Assembly (NCBI GenBank): GCA_002346435.1
Contig: DDZT01000104.1
Coordinates: forward strand, 1 to 7,964
Length of the DNA stretch: 7,964 nt
Direction of reading: 5' to 3'
Source of the DNA: Anaerolineales bacterium UBA3001
Lineage (GTDB): Bacteria > Chloroflexota > Anaerolineae > Anaerolineales > UBA11657
Part shown: positions 1-6,437 of the stretch, in pieces
Layout of the letters: each line of letters begins with the position of its first letter
Position numbering within the stretch: position 1 is the stretch's first letter
Position numbers and translations under genes: made by a program
The notes under the pieces: generated by a model
Database searches by the model: none
What the model was told of the DNA's origin: nothing
Seen by the model: only the letters and a program-made list of their open reading frames with translations

Positions 1-195
1 AGAGCTCATCTAAAGTCGTTTGGTTCATTTTCAATAGACTTTGAAATAGTATATTACGTCACCACAGCAGATTACCTTATATACATGGATGTACAACAAA
101 ATGTTAATCTGGAAATTGTTAGAGCCTTTGAGGAATCAGGAATAGAATTCGCTTTTCCAACTCAAACTGTACATCTTAACTCCAGTGCATCATAA
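1..195 (+). CDS. MscS-family mechanosensitive channel, C-terminal end (5' part outside window)
   Basis: The frame is open from the first base to a TAA and gives the last 64 residues of a protein. The end reads GIEFAFPTQTVHL followed by a short tail; this 'GI-E-F-FPTQT-hydrophobic' ending, after a segment with DVQQNVNLEIVRAFEE, is typical of the cytoplasmic C-terminal alpha/beta domain of MscS-type channels. Those inner-membrane heptamers open under membrane tension and release solutes on hypo-osmotic shock. The pore helix and membrane segments are outside the window, so the subtype cannot be judged. The stop lies 129 nt before the next start codon, a gap that may hold a promoter, so co-transcription with the selenoprotein gene is uncertain. 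Confidence 0.82.
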   Translation, partial: RAHLKSFGSFSIDFEIVYYVTTADYLIYMDVQQNVNLEIVRAFEESGIEFAFPTQTVHLNSSAS

Positions 196-324
196 AGTTA
201 AAATCCCATATGTATTATGTGGATACAATCATTCGTACTTGATACATTAAATTTGATCATATTGAAGTTAAGCTGTAATAGTAGTAAACTAGCTGTTAAG
301 CAAACATAGACACGGATCCTACTT

Positions 325-567
325 ATGAAAATGAATATTGAAATTATTTACTGTGCATCTTGAAACTATGCTCCAAGAGCCACCAGTCTGGTGGTCGACA
401 TTTTAGAAGAGTTTCAGCCAGTCGTTGAATCAATTAGACTTGTGCCTTCAACCGGTGGAGTATTTGAGGTAAGTGTAAATGACGAGCTAATATTCTCTAA
501 GAAAAAGCTCGAAAGACATGCTGAACCTGGCGAGGTCATTGATATATTTCGCAACATCATTGCATAA
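325..567 (+). CDS. SelW/Rdx-family selenoprotein (in-frame UGA read as selenocysteine)
   Basis: Read from ATG 325 to TAA 565-567 with one in-frame TGA at 361-363, this encodes 80 residues. The start is MKMNIEIIYCAS, then Sec13, then NYAPRATSLV; the C-terminal half contains STGGVFEVSVNDELIFSKKK. This is the Rdx (SelW/SelT/SelH-like) pattern: first beta strand, a CxxU (or CxxC) redox motif at residues 10-13, then the G-x-FEV-V-x-L-x-SKK strand pair, with a family-typical length. Such proteins have a thioredoxin-like fold and are thought to act in thiol redox chemistry; their exact substrate is unknown. The strong similarity on both sides of the TGA argues against a chance or decayed ORF. Start: a weak GGA lies at 314-317; ATG 331 is an alternative. 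Upstream, TTGATC/TAATAG (253-281, 17-nt spacer) is only a weak promoter match. trpS begins 27 nt downstream, probably on the same transcript. An SNP or sequencing error replacing a Cys codon is the main alternative. Confidence 0.87.
368..401 (+). promoter_or_regulatory. Candidate bacterial SECIS stem-loop just after the Sec UGA
   Basis: Within the coding sequence, CCACCA (380-385) pairs perfectly with TGGTGG (389-394) around a 3-nt loop GTC (386-388). A G-U pair (379/395) can extend it, and 368-370 can pair with 399-401 below an internal loop. The loop begins with G and lies 22 nt after the UGA. Bacterial SECIS elements, bound by SelB, are known to sit immediately 3' of the UGA with an apical loop carrying a G early in the loop, at roughly this distance. 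A minimal 3-nt loop is tight, and the folding here was done by eye. Confidence 0.65.
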
Positions 568-594
568 TCAAGAAAATTATTTAAGAAACTATAA

Positions 595-1581
595 ATGAGT
601 AATAAAGGTAGAGTATTTTCTGGGGCTCGGCCAACAGGCAGGCAGCATCTTGGCAATTATCTAGGTGCAATAAAAAACTATGTTGATCTGCAAGAAGACT
701 ACGACTGCGTATACTGCATCGTAGACCTTCATGCTATGACCACACTTGAAGAATTACAAAATATCAAACCAAACACTGCCGAAATGGCGCTTGACTGGCT
801 AGCTGCAGGATTGCGACCGGAAGATACAATTTTGTTTGCCCAAAGCCATGTACCCCAGGTGACAGAACTACATACTATTCTTAGTATGTTTACTCAACTT
901 GGCAAGCTGACTGATCTGCCTACATTCAAGGACAAAGTACGCTTGCAACCACATAACGTCAACTATGGCCTGGTAGGATACCCAGTACTTATGACAGCAG
1001 ACATCACTTTGTATAAGGCTGACATTGTTCCGGTAGGTGTTGATCAACAATCACACATCGAATTTGCAAGAGAAATAGTAAGAACATTTAATTATCGCAC
1101 TAAACGCCAGGTGCTTATAGAACCGCAAATGAAAAATACGGACTTTCCAAAGGTTCTGGGGACAGATGGAAAGAAAAAAATGGGTAAAAGCGAGAGCAAT
1201 CATATTGAGCTAGCTCTCACACCCGAAGAAACTAATAAAGTAGTAAGTACCATGGTAACTGATCCACAACGTGTACGACGCACAGACCCCGGTAACCCAG
1301 AAGTATGCAATGTGTTTACTCTGCACAAATATTTTTCCAATGATGATAAAGTCGCATCTATCAATGCTGACTGCCGGAATGCTGACATTGGTTGCGTAGA
1401 TTGTAAACGAATGCTAGCAGACGAACTAAACGACCATCTGGGTCCTTTCCGAGAAAGACGTGCTGAACTCTCTAGAAACCCAGAATATATTTGGGATATT
1501 CTTCATGACGGAGCAGATCGTGCTCAGACAATTGCTAGCAAAACCATAGCAGAGGTTAAATCGGCCACTGGCATAGCATAA
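595..1581 (+). CDS. trpS: Tryptophanyl-tRNA synthetase, iron-sulfur cysteine subtype
   Basis: Class I aminoacyl-tRNA synthetase of 328 residues, the usual length for bacterial TrpRS; it charges tRNA-Trp with tryptophan using ATP in the cytoplasm. Visible motifs are the HIGH-type signature HLGN at 18-21 within SGARPTGRQHLGNYLGA, and the KMSKS-type loop KMGKS at 195-199. Residues C238, C260, C267 and C270 (spacing 21, 6 and 2) match the four-cysteine pattern that binds a [4Fe-4S] cluster in the Thermotoga maritima enzyme, near the anticodon-binding part; as I recall, that enzyme has spacing 22, 6, 2. The start ATG lies 27 nt after the selenoprotein stop with only a weak purine stretch (AAGAAA) ahead of it. 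No terminator is visible between the two genes. dtd follows after 75 nt. Confidence 0.97.
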   Translation: MSNKGRVFSGARPTGRQHLGNYLGAIKNYVDLQEDYDCVYCIVDLHAMTTLEELQNIKPNTAEMALDWLAAGLRPEDTILFAQSHVPQVTELHTILSMFTQLGKLTDLPTFKDKVRLQPHNVNYGLVGYPVLMTADITLYKADIVPVGVDQQSHIEFAREIVRTFNYRTKRQVLIEPQMKNTDFPKVLGTDGKKKMGKSESNHIELALTPEETNKVVSTMVTDPQRVRRTDPGNPEVCNVFTLHKYFSNDDKVASINADCRNADIGCVDCKRMLADELNDHLGPFRERRAELSRNPEYIWDILHDGADRAQTIASKTIAEVKSATGIA

Positions 1582-1656
1582 TCAAGATTCAACTTAGACA
1601 TTTCAATATTACATAAGTACTCTTAAGATAATACATGCTAATTAACAAGTGTGATC

Positions 1657-2118
1657 ATGCGACTTCTTATACAACGCGTAAGCAAAGCTAGCGTATCTGT
1701 AGCAGATACAATTGTAGGAAAAATTGACAAGGGTTTACTTGTTTTAGTTGGTGTTGGCCAAAAAGACAGTAAGTCTGAAGCAGAGTGGTTAGCTCGAAAA
1801 ACAGCGCAACTAAGGATCTTTGCGGATGAAAACGGAAAAACAAATCTGTCTCTATCAGAGGTATCCGGATCTGCTCTAGTAGTGTCGCAATTCACCCTTT
1901 ATGCTGACACACGCAAGGGACGTCGTCCATCATTTATTAATGCTGCAAATAGTGATATAGCAGAACCTTTAATCGAATATTTTGCCAAGCAACTTGAGGT
2001 ATATGGAATACCAGTAAAACTCGGTAAATTCGGCGCAGACATGCAGGTTGCACTAGTAAACGATGGGCCAGTTACTATCTGGATGGAACATAATCGTAAA
2101 TCAATGTCAGTCAAATAA
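1657..2118 (+). CDS. dtd: D-aminoacyl-tRNA deacylase
   Basis: DTD hydrolyses the ester bond between a D-amino acid (or misattached glycine) and tRNA, recycling the tRNA and keeping D-residues out of proteins. It works as a cytoplasmic homodimer. The 153-residue product has the family hallmarks: N-terminal MRLLIQRVSKASVSV, the SQFTLYADTRKGRRPSF active-site segment near residues 77-93, and the C-terminal NDGPVTIWMEH with the Gly-cisPro motif that rejects L-amino acids. I chose ATG 1657 because the family starts with MR-LIQRV; a GTG at 1651 in the same frame would add two residues. A -10-like GATAAT at 1627-1632 is present without a good -35. Its place after trpS groups two translation-fidelity genes, which may share a transcript. 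Confidence 0.96.
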   Translation: MRLLIQRVSKASVSVADTIVGKIDKGLLVLVGVGQKDSKSEAEWLARKTAQLRIFADENGKTNLSLSEVSGSALVVSQFTLYADTRKGRRPSFINAANSDIAEPLIEYFAKQLEVYGIPVKLGKFGADMQVALVNDGPVTIWMEHNRKSMSVK

Positions 2119-2167
2119 TTCCACTTAGCTTTTGAAGCACACGATTATCCACAATTAACTAGCCTAC

Positions 2168-2197
2168 TTGACAGACACTATAGCACTCTAGTATTAT
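2168..2197 (+). promoter_or_regulatory. Strong sigma-70 type promoter for the glycosidase-like lipoprotein gene
   Basis: A perfect -35 hexamer TTGACA (2168-2173) is followed after 18 nt by TATTAT (2192-2197), five of six matches to TATAAT. Transcription would start near 2204, leaving a leader of about 50 nt before the ATG at 2255. It lies in the 136-nt gap after dtd, so the lipoprotein gene appears to be its own transcription unit. No clear Shine-Dalgarno precedes ATG 2255. Confidence 0.6.
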
Positions 2198-2254
2198 CGC
2201 GCCGATTGATGGTAATTTTGCAAAAATCAGATATGCGATTAGAATAACAAATCA

Positions 2255-3865
2255 ATGCTGAAATTCCGTCCACATATTATTGTGCTAACTTTGATAGGTC
2301 TGTTGTCTATATCAACAGCCTGCGATGCTATACCTGAACTTGGTATACTAACATCTGATGAACCAGCACAAGAAATAGAGAAAAGTTTAGCAACACAAGA
2401 TGCTAACGGAAATGTATTTTGGACTCTTTATGCTAAAGTACTCAATGAAGACATTTATGCACACAAGACTCCAAACAAAAACTCTGAAAAGGTGTTAAGA
2501 CTTGCCAAAGATGTACACTACACAGCTATTGGGCGATCCGAGGACGGACTCTGGATACAAATTGTAGTTCCTGAAGACAATACTGAGCTATGGTTACCCA
2601 AAAGTTCGGTTAGCTTAAGTGGTGAAATAGAAAAACTAGCATCTGTTTCTGACAAAATCTTACCCAAAACAGCGTCGACAGCCACTAGCACTATAATTTC
2701 AAGTCCCACATCCATTTCAAGTAGCACGTCAACAGCTACTATAACAATGACTAATACTGCGATTCCAACCACCCTAGTTCCAGCTACTTTTACACCACAA
2801 CCAACACCTACAAACACACTTCCACCAACTGCCACACTGGAACCAACTTCTACTTACACACCGGCTCCTACTTCTACTGCAATACCACCTACTACTGCTC
2901 CTATACCCACGGCGGCGCCAATCCTTACAACGGGTAATTTTGAATTGGGTGGTCAAGTTTCCGATTTTCGTGCGCCAGATATAATGAAAAATGCAGGCAT
3001 GACATGGGTTAAACGCCAAGTCAAATGGCATCCAGGTGAGGCTGCCAGCGGTCACTTCGGAACAATTACTGATGCTCATGGCAAAGGATTTAAAATCCTA
3101 CTGAGTGTACTAGGATCACCTGATCAATCTTATCCACACAATTTTGATGAATATGCTCGTTTTACTGGAGAACTTGCCGGTGCAGGAGCTGACGCAATTG
3201 AGGTCTGGAATGAGATGAATATTGATCGCGAATGGGCAAGTGGTAGCATAAATCCAAGTAGTTATACTAGCCTACTCCAGAAAGCTCATACGTCTATTAA
3301 AACATATAACAGCGGAACAATGGTGATATCAGGCGCACCTGCTCCGACCGGTTATTTTGGAGGATGCCACCCCCATGGTTGTGACGATGCCCCCTATATA
3401 GCTGGTATGGTAGCTGCCGGAGGATTGAATTACCTAGACTGTGTAGGCATACACTACAATGAGGGCATAATGCCACCTTCTGCTACTTATGGCGATCCAC
3501 GCGGAGCTTCAGGACACTACACTCGATATTACCAGTCAATGGTTGATACTTACTACAATGCAATCGGTGGGGCGAGACCACTCTGCTTCACAGAAATTGG
3601 ATATCTTAGTGGTGAGGAATGGGGTACGCTACCGCCTGCATTTCTCTGGCAACCACCATACAACCTCACGGCAGCTCAACATGCTCAGTACCTAGCTGAT
3701 GCCGTACGAATCTCACGTGTGCAGGGGAAAGTACGCCTATTCATTGTATTCAATGTGGACTTTACCCATTGGAGTGATGATCCTCAAGCTGGATTTGCCA
3801 TGTTACGACCAGGCGGCAGTTGTCCTTCCTGTGGCCCACTCCAGGCAGCTATGTCTGGCAATTAG
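2255..3865 (+). CDS. Exported lipoprotein: SH3-like domain, Pro/Thr/Ser linker, clan GH-A glycosidase-like domain
   Basis: The 536-residue product starts with a lipoprotein-type signal: basic K3/R5, a hydrophobic stretch at 8-19, then STAC with C23 as the likely lipidated residue (-3 is Ser, so the lipobox is permissive rather than ideal). Residues about 53-130 resemble a bacterial SH3 (SH3b) domain, usually a cell-wall or peptide-binding module. Residues about 138-227 are a low-complexity Ser/Thr/Pro linker of a kind common in Chloroflexota surface proteins. From 228 to the end is a TIM-barrel-like domain: WNEMN places a likely acid/base at E320 and CFTEIGY a likely nucleophile at E447, 127 residues apart, as in clan GH-A (GH5/GH39-like). 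GGCHPHGCDDAPY and CVGIHYNEG are further conserved-looking segments. The substrate is unknown; an outward-facing role on the cell surface is inferred. The TTGACA/TATTAT promoter upstream suggests independent expression. Confidence 0.85.
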   Translation: MLKFRPHIIVLTLIGLLSISTACDAIPELGILTSDEPAQEIEKSLATQDANGNVFWTLYAKVLNEDIYAHKTPNKNSEKVLRLAKDVHYTAIGRSEDGLWIQIVVPEDNTELWLPKSSVSLSGEIEKLASVSDKILPKTASTATSTIISSPTSISSSTSTATITMTNTAIPTTLVPATFTPQPTPTNTLPPTATLEPTSTYTPAPTSTAIPPTTAPIPTAAPILTTGNFELGGQVSDFRAPDIMKNAGMTWVKRQVKWHPGEAASGHFGTITDAHGKGFKILLSVLGSPDQSYPHNFDEYARFTGELAGAGADAIEVWNEMNIDREWASGSINPSSYTSLLQKAHTSIKTYNSGTMVISGAPAPTGYFGGCHPHGCDDAPYIAGMVAAGGLNYLDCVGIHYNEGIMPPSATYGDPRGASGHYTRYYQSMVDTYYNAIGGARPLCFTEIGYLSGEEWGTLPPAFLWQPPYNLTAAQHAQYLADAVRISRVQGKVRLFIVFNVDFTHWSDDPQAGFAMLRPGGSCPSCGPLQAAMSGN

Positions 3866-3908
3866 ACCTTTAACAGAGTACATAGAAAATACTATTGGAA
3901 TGTGATTC

Positions 3909-3925
3909 AGCACGATTTTCGTGCT
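3909..3925 (+). promoter_or_regulatory. Hairpin between the lipoprotein gene and proB
   Basis: AGCACGA (3909-3915) and TCGTGCT (3919-3925) form a perfect 7-bp inverted repeat around TTT. It lies 43 nt after the lipoprotein stop but is followed by AGAATAATTG and not by a T-run, so it is a poor intrinsic terminator. Its right arm overlaps the extended -10 candidate at 3922-3930, which would also suit an operator. Confidence 0.4.
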
Positions 3926-3930
3926 AGAAT
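3922..3930 (+). promoter_or_regulatory. Candidate extended -10 promoter for proBA
   Basis: TGCTAGAAT has the TGn extension followed by TAGAAT, five of six matches to TATAAT. No good -35 is present at the right distance, which extended -10 promoters can do without. Transcription would start near 3937, about 55 nt before the proB ATG. Confidence 0.35.
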
Positions 3931-3979
3931 AATTGTTTACTATAGAAATATTTGCTTTAACAAATGTCTGCCTAAGTGC

Positions 3980-3985
3980 AGGGAA
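3980..3985 (+). promoter_or_regulatory. Shine-Dalgarno that sets the proB start
   Basis: AGGGAA sits 6 nt before ATG 3992. This favours that start over an upstream in-frame ATG reached from 3902, which would add a 30-residue N-terminal piece unlike any ProB. Confidence 0.7.
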
Positions 3986-3991
3986 ATCAAC

Positions 3992-5119
3992 ATGATGGTA
4001 TACAAGTATAAGCGCTTAGTAGTAAAACTTGGCACATCAACATTAACTTCAGGTACCTCTCACCTCTCAGAGGAACCATTGTCTAATCTGATTGCTCAAA
4101 TCGCTGCACTTTGTGATGGTGGTTGTGAAGTAATACTTGTATCATCCGGCGCCATGGCAGCAGGACGCGAAGCTCTTTCATTTCCAAAACTGCCTAAGGA
4201 GATTCCTGCCAAGCAGATGCTATCGGCAGTCGGACAACCAAGACTAATGGCCATATATGAAACATTGTTTGCGCATCACAATCACACAGTTGCGCAAGTA
4301 CTGTTAACTCGCCAAGACCTTACTCAAAGACGTAGTTACCTAAATTCTCGTAACACTCTACTTGCATTGCTCAACCAAAAAGTTCTACCTATAGTAAATG
4401 AAAATGATGCAGTCACTACTGAAGAAATCCGTGTAGGTGATAACGACAACCTATCCGCACTAGTAGCAAATCTCGTAGACGCCGACTTATTATTAATGCT
4501 TACTGATCAACCCGGTGTGTTCACATCAGATCCTCGAACTAATCCTAAGGCCAAGTTATTAAAGGAAATTACTAGCAGTGAGATACCTGAAGAATTATGG
4601 AAATCTGCAAGTAATTCGAAGGACGAACTAGGCACTGGCGGTATGATCACCAAACTACAGGCTGCGGATTTAGCACGACGTTCTGGTACAAACGTAGTGA
4701 TAGCCAGCGGCACTGAACCTGAAGCAATTCTGAGAACTGCGAAAGGCGACGCCATTGGCACATATTTTAAAGCAACTGCGACAACCTTAGAAAGTCGAAA
4801 ACGGTTCATTCTTTCGGGAACAGTTCCTACTGGCAAGATACAAATAGATGATGGTGCTATTAGTGCACTACAAAATGTGAGCAGTTTGTTGCCTGTGGGT
4901 GTTACATCAATATTGGGAGAATTTGATCGCGGAGATACGGTTGCTGTAATCGATATAAATAGTAATGAAATCGCACGTGGATTAACTAATTATAGTTCCG
5001 CTGAACTATCTAAAATAGCCGGTCGCCAGTCCAAGGATATCGAATCAATTCTAGGGTATTATTATGGCGAGGAAGTTATACACCGAGATCAGTTGGTACT
5101 GATACACACTCCGAACTAG
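3992..5119 (+). CDS. proB: Glutamate 5-kinase with C-terminal PUA domain
   Basis: Phosphorylates L-glutamate with ATP to gamma-glutamyl phosphate, the first and normally proline-inhibited step of proline synthesis in the cytoplasm. From ATG 3992 the product has 375 residues, close to the 367 of E. coli ProB. The amino-acid-kinase domain shows VVKLGTSTLT at 10-19, VSSGAMAAGREAL, SAVGQPRLM, the NENDAV substrate loop, VGDNDNLSALVA, LLLMLTDQPGVF and LGTGGMITKLQAA. From about residue 270 a PUA domain follows, recognisable by GVTSILGEFDRGDTVAV and the EIARGLTNYSSAE segment. A second ATG at 3995 is directly adjacent. The stop overlaps the ribosome binding site of proA, so the two are surely one operon with translational coupling. 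A hairpin and an extended -10 lie upstream. Confidence 0.97.
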   Translation: MMVYKYKRLVVKLGTSTLTSGTSHLSEEPLSNLIAQIAALCDGGCEVILVSSGAMAAGREALSFPKLPKEIPAKQMLSAVGQPRLMAIYETLFAHHNHTVAQVLLTRQDLTQRRSYLNSRNTLLALLNQKVLPIVNENDAVTTEEIRVGDNDNLSALVANLVDADLLLMLTDQPGVFTSDPRTNPKAKLLKEITSSEIPEELWKSASNSKDELGTGGMITKLQAADLARRSGTNVVIASGTEPEAILRTAKGDAIGTYFKATATTLESRKRFILSGTVPTGKIQIDDGAISALQNVSSLLPVGVTSILGEFDRGDTVAVIDINSNEIARGLTNYSSAELSKIAGRQSKDIESILGYYYGEEVIHRDQLVLIHTPN

Positions 5120-5123
5120 GAGA
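5118..5123 (+). promoter_or_regulatory. Shine-Dalgarno of proA overlapping the proB stop
   Basis: AGGAGA begins at the second base of the proB TAG stop and sits 5 nt before ATG 5129. Ribosomes ending on proB are therefore placed to start on proA, which keeps the kinase and reductase at matched levels; their intermediate, gamma-glutamyl phosphate, is unstable. Confidence 0.85.
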
Positions 5124-5128
5124 AATTT

Positions 5129-6403
5129 ATGATCGATTTGACATCCATGGCAGCTGGAGCCAAAACCGCCTCGCGCCAGATGGCACATGCAAGCACAGAG
5201 GATAAGAACATAGCTCTAAAAGCTATTGCCACAAATCTAGAACAATTCCAACAAGATATATTGACTGCTAACAAAAAAGATATCAATGAAGGACAGAAAA
5301 ATGGTCTGAACTCCGCACTAATTGACCGTTTGACACTCACGTCCGAAAGACTTGTAGCTATGGCTGCTGATGTCACAAAGATAGCTTCACTCCCGGACCC
5401 TATTGGTGAATGTTTTGACAGACAAATACTTGAGAATGGATTGCAGATTGAACGGCAACGTGTTCCTATTGGTGTATTAGGTGTAATTTACGAGTCTCGG
5501 CCCAATGTAACAATAGATGTGACCGCCCTAGCAATCAAAACCGGCAACGTAGTATTGCTGCGCGGAGGCAGTGAAACCATACATTCAAATAGAGTTCTAG
5601 TGAACTTAGTGCAGCAGGCTCTGCGTGATGCCGATCTCCCAGAAACTTCTGTACAGTTCATCGACGATAGGGATCGTAAATATGTGGCCGAGTTATTGAA
5701 ATTACATCAATATGTAGAAATGATTATTCCAAGGGGTTCAAATGAGCTACATACATTCTGCCGTGAGAACAGCACTATACCAGTTATAACAGGTGGAATA
5801 GGCATATGTCATTTGTATATAGATGAAAGTGCAGATATTAATTTGGCAATACCAGTCATAGAAAATGCTAAAGTACAAAGACCATCTGTGTGCAATGCGC
5901 TTGATACACTCTTGGTACACGAAGCAATCGCTGCTGATATTGTACCCAGAGTAATTAATCAACTTAGTGAATCGGGAGTGAAATTTAGAGCAGATAAGCA
6001 GGCACTATCTATACTAGAGAAAGCAGGACTGAGCAATGATTCGGCAAAAGTACAATTGGCAGGACCTGATGATTTCGATATCGAATGGCTGTCTCTTGTG
6101 CTTGGTATCAAAATAGTGAAAAATCTGGATGAGGCAACTGAGCATATACATAAACATAGCACCAATCATTCTGATGGTATCTTGACTGAAACAGACAAAC
6201 ATGCCGAACGATTTGTGGCAGAAATAGATTCAGCAGCTGTATATGTCAATAGTAGCACACGCTTTACTGATGGAGGACAATTAGGTCTAGGCGCCGAAGT
6301 TGCTGTAAGCACTCAAAGATTACATGCCCGTGGACCAATGGGATTGCCTGAGCTTTCTACATATAAATGGGTAGTAAAAGGATCCTATACCTCAAGATCC
6401 TAA
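5129..6403 (+). CDS. proA: Gamma-glutamyl phosphate reductase (glutamate-5-semialdehyde dehydrogenase)
   Basis: Reduces gamma-glutamyl phosphate with NADPH to glutamate-5-semialdehyde, the second step of proline synthesis; the product cyclises and is then reduced by ProC, which is not in the window. The 424-residue length fits the family (417 in E. coli). It is an aldehyde-dehydrogenase-fold protein: RQRVPIGVLGVIYESRPNVT and LLRGGSETIHSN belong to the nucleotide-binding half, IPRGSNEL and GGIGICHLYID follow, and the catalytic cysteine is C255 in NAKVQRPSVCNALDTLLVH. The end has the typical SSTRFTDGGQLGLGAEVAVST and HARGPMGLPELSTYKW. It starts 9 nt after the proB stop with a strong overlapping Shine-Dalgarno. 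It converges on the minus-strand ABC genes after a 34-nt gap in which no strong terminator is evident. Confidence 0.98.
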   Translation: MIDLTSMAAGAKTASRQMAHASTEDKNIALKAIATNLEQFQQDILTANKKDINEGQKNGLNSALIDRLTLTSERLVAMAADVTKIASLPDPIGECFDRQILENGLQIERQRVPIGVLGVIYESRPNVTIDVTALAIKTGNVVLLRGGSETIHSNRVLVNLVQQALRDADLPETSVQFIDDRDRKYVAELLKLHQYVEMIIPRGSNELHTFCRENSTIPVITGGIGICHLYIDESADINLAIPVIENAKVQRPSVCNALDTLLVHEAIAADIVPRVINQLSESGVKFRADKQALSILEKAGLSNDSAKVQLAGPDDFDIEWLSLVLGIKIVKNLDEATEHIHKHSTNHSDGILTETDKHAERFVAEIDSAAVYVNSSTRFTDGGQLGLGAEVAVSTQRLHARGPMGLPELSTYKWVVKGSYTSRS

Positions 6404-6437
6404 TACAATAACATTGTCGATGTAGATCAAAAGAGTA

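Noticed and set aside
213..301. Several promoter-like hexamers (TATTAT, TACAAT, TTGATA, TTGATC/TAATAG) and a GTTAAGC direct repeat before the selenoprotein gene
   Set aside because: In an AT-rich 129-nt gap such matches are expected by chance, and only TTGATC/TAATAG has correct spacing, with just 7 of 12 consensus bases.
361..363. TGA as a stop codon or as a reassigned Trp codon
   Set aside because: The protein similarity continues past it, and TGA acts as the true stop at the conserved end of the FtsX permease, so neither simple termination nor general UGA-to-Trp reassignment fits as well as selenocysteine.
414..656. 80-codon open frame on the minus strand across the selenoprotein gene and the start of trpS
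   Set aside because: It is the antisense shadow of two recognisable genes, has no family features and would overlap the conserved TrpRS N-terminus.
2518..3079. Minus-strand open frames opposite the lipoprotein linker
   Set aside because: They arise from the repetitive Ser/Thr/Pro codons of the linker on the coding strand and have low-complexity translations.
3902..3991. Upstream in-frame start giving ProB a 30-residue N-terminal extension
   Set aside because: The extra residues do not resemble ProB and the good Shine-Dalgarno lies before ATG 3992; the extension would also run through the hairpin and promoter candidate.
6379..6417. Inverted repeats AGGATC/GATCCT and ACAAT/ATTGT at the proA end and in the convergent gap, as a bidirectional terminator
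   Set aside because: Stems of only 5-6 AT-rich or widely spaced pairs and no T-run on either strand; not convincing by eye.
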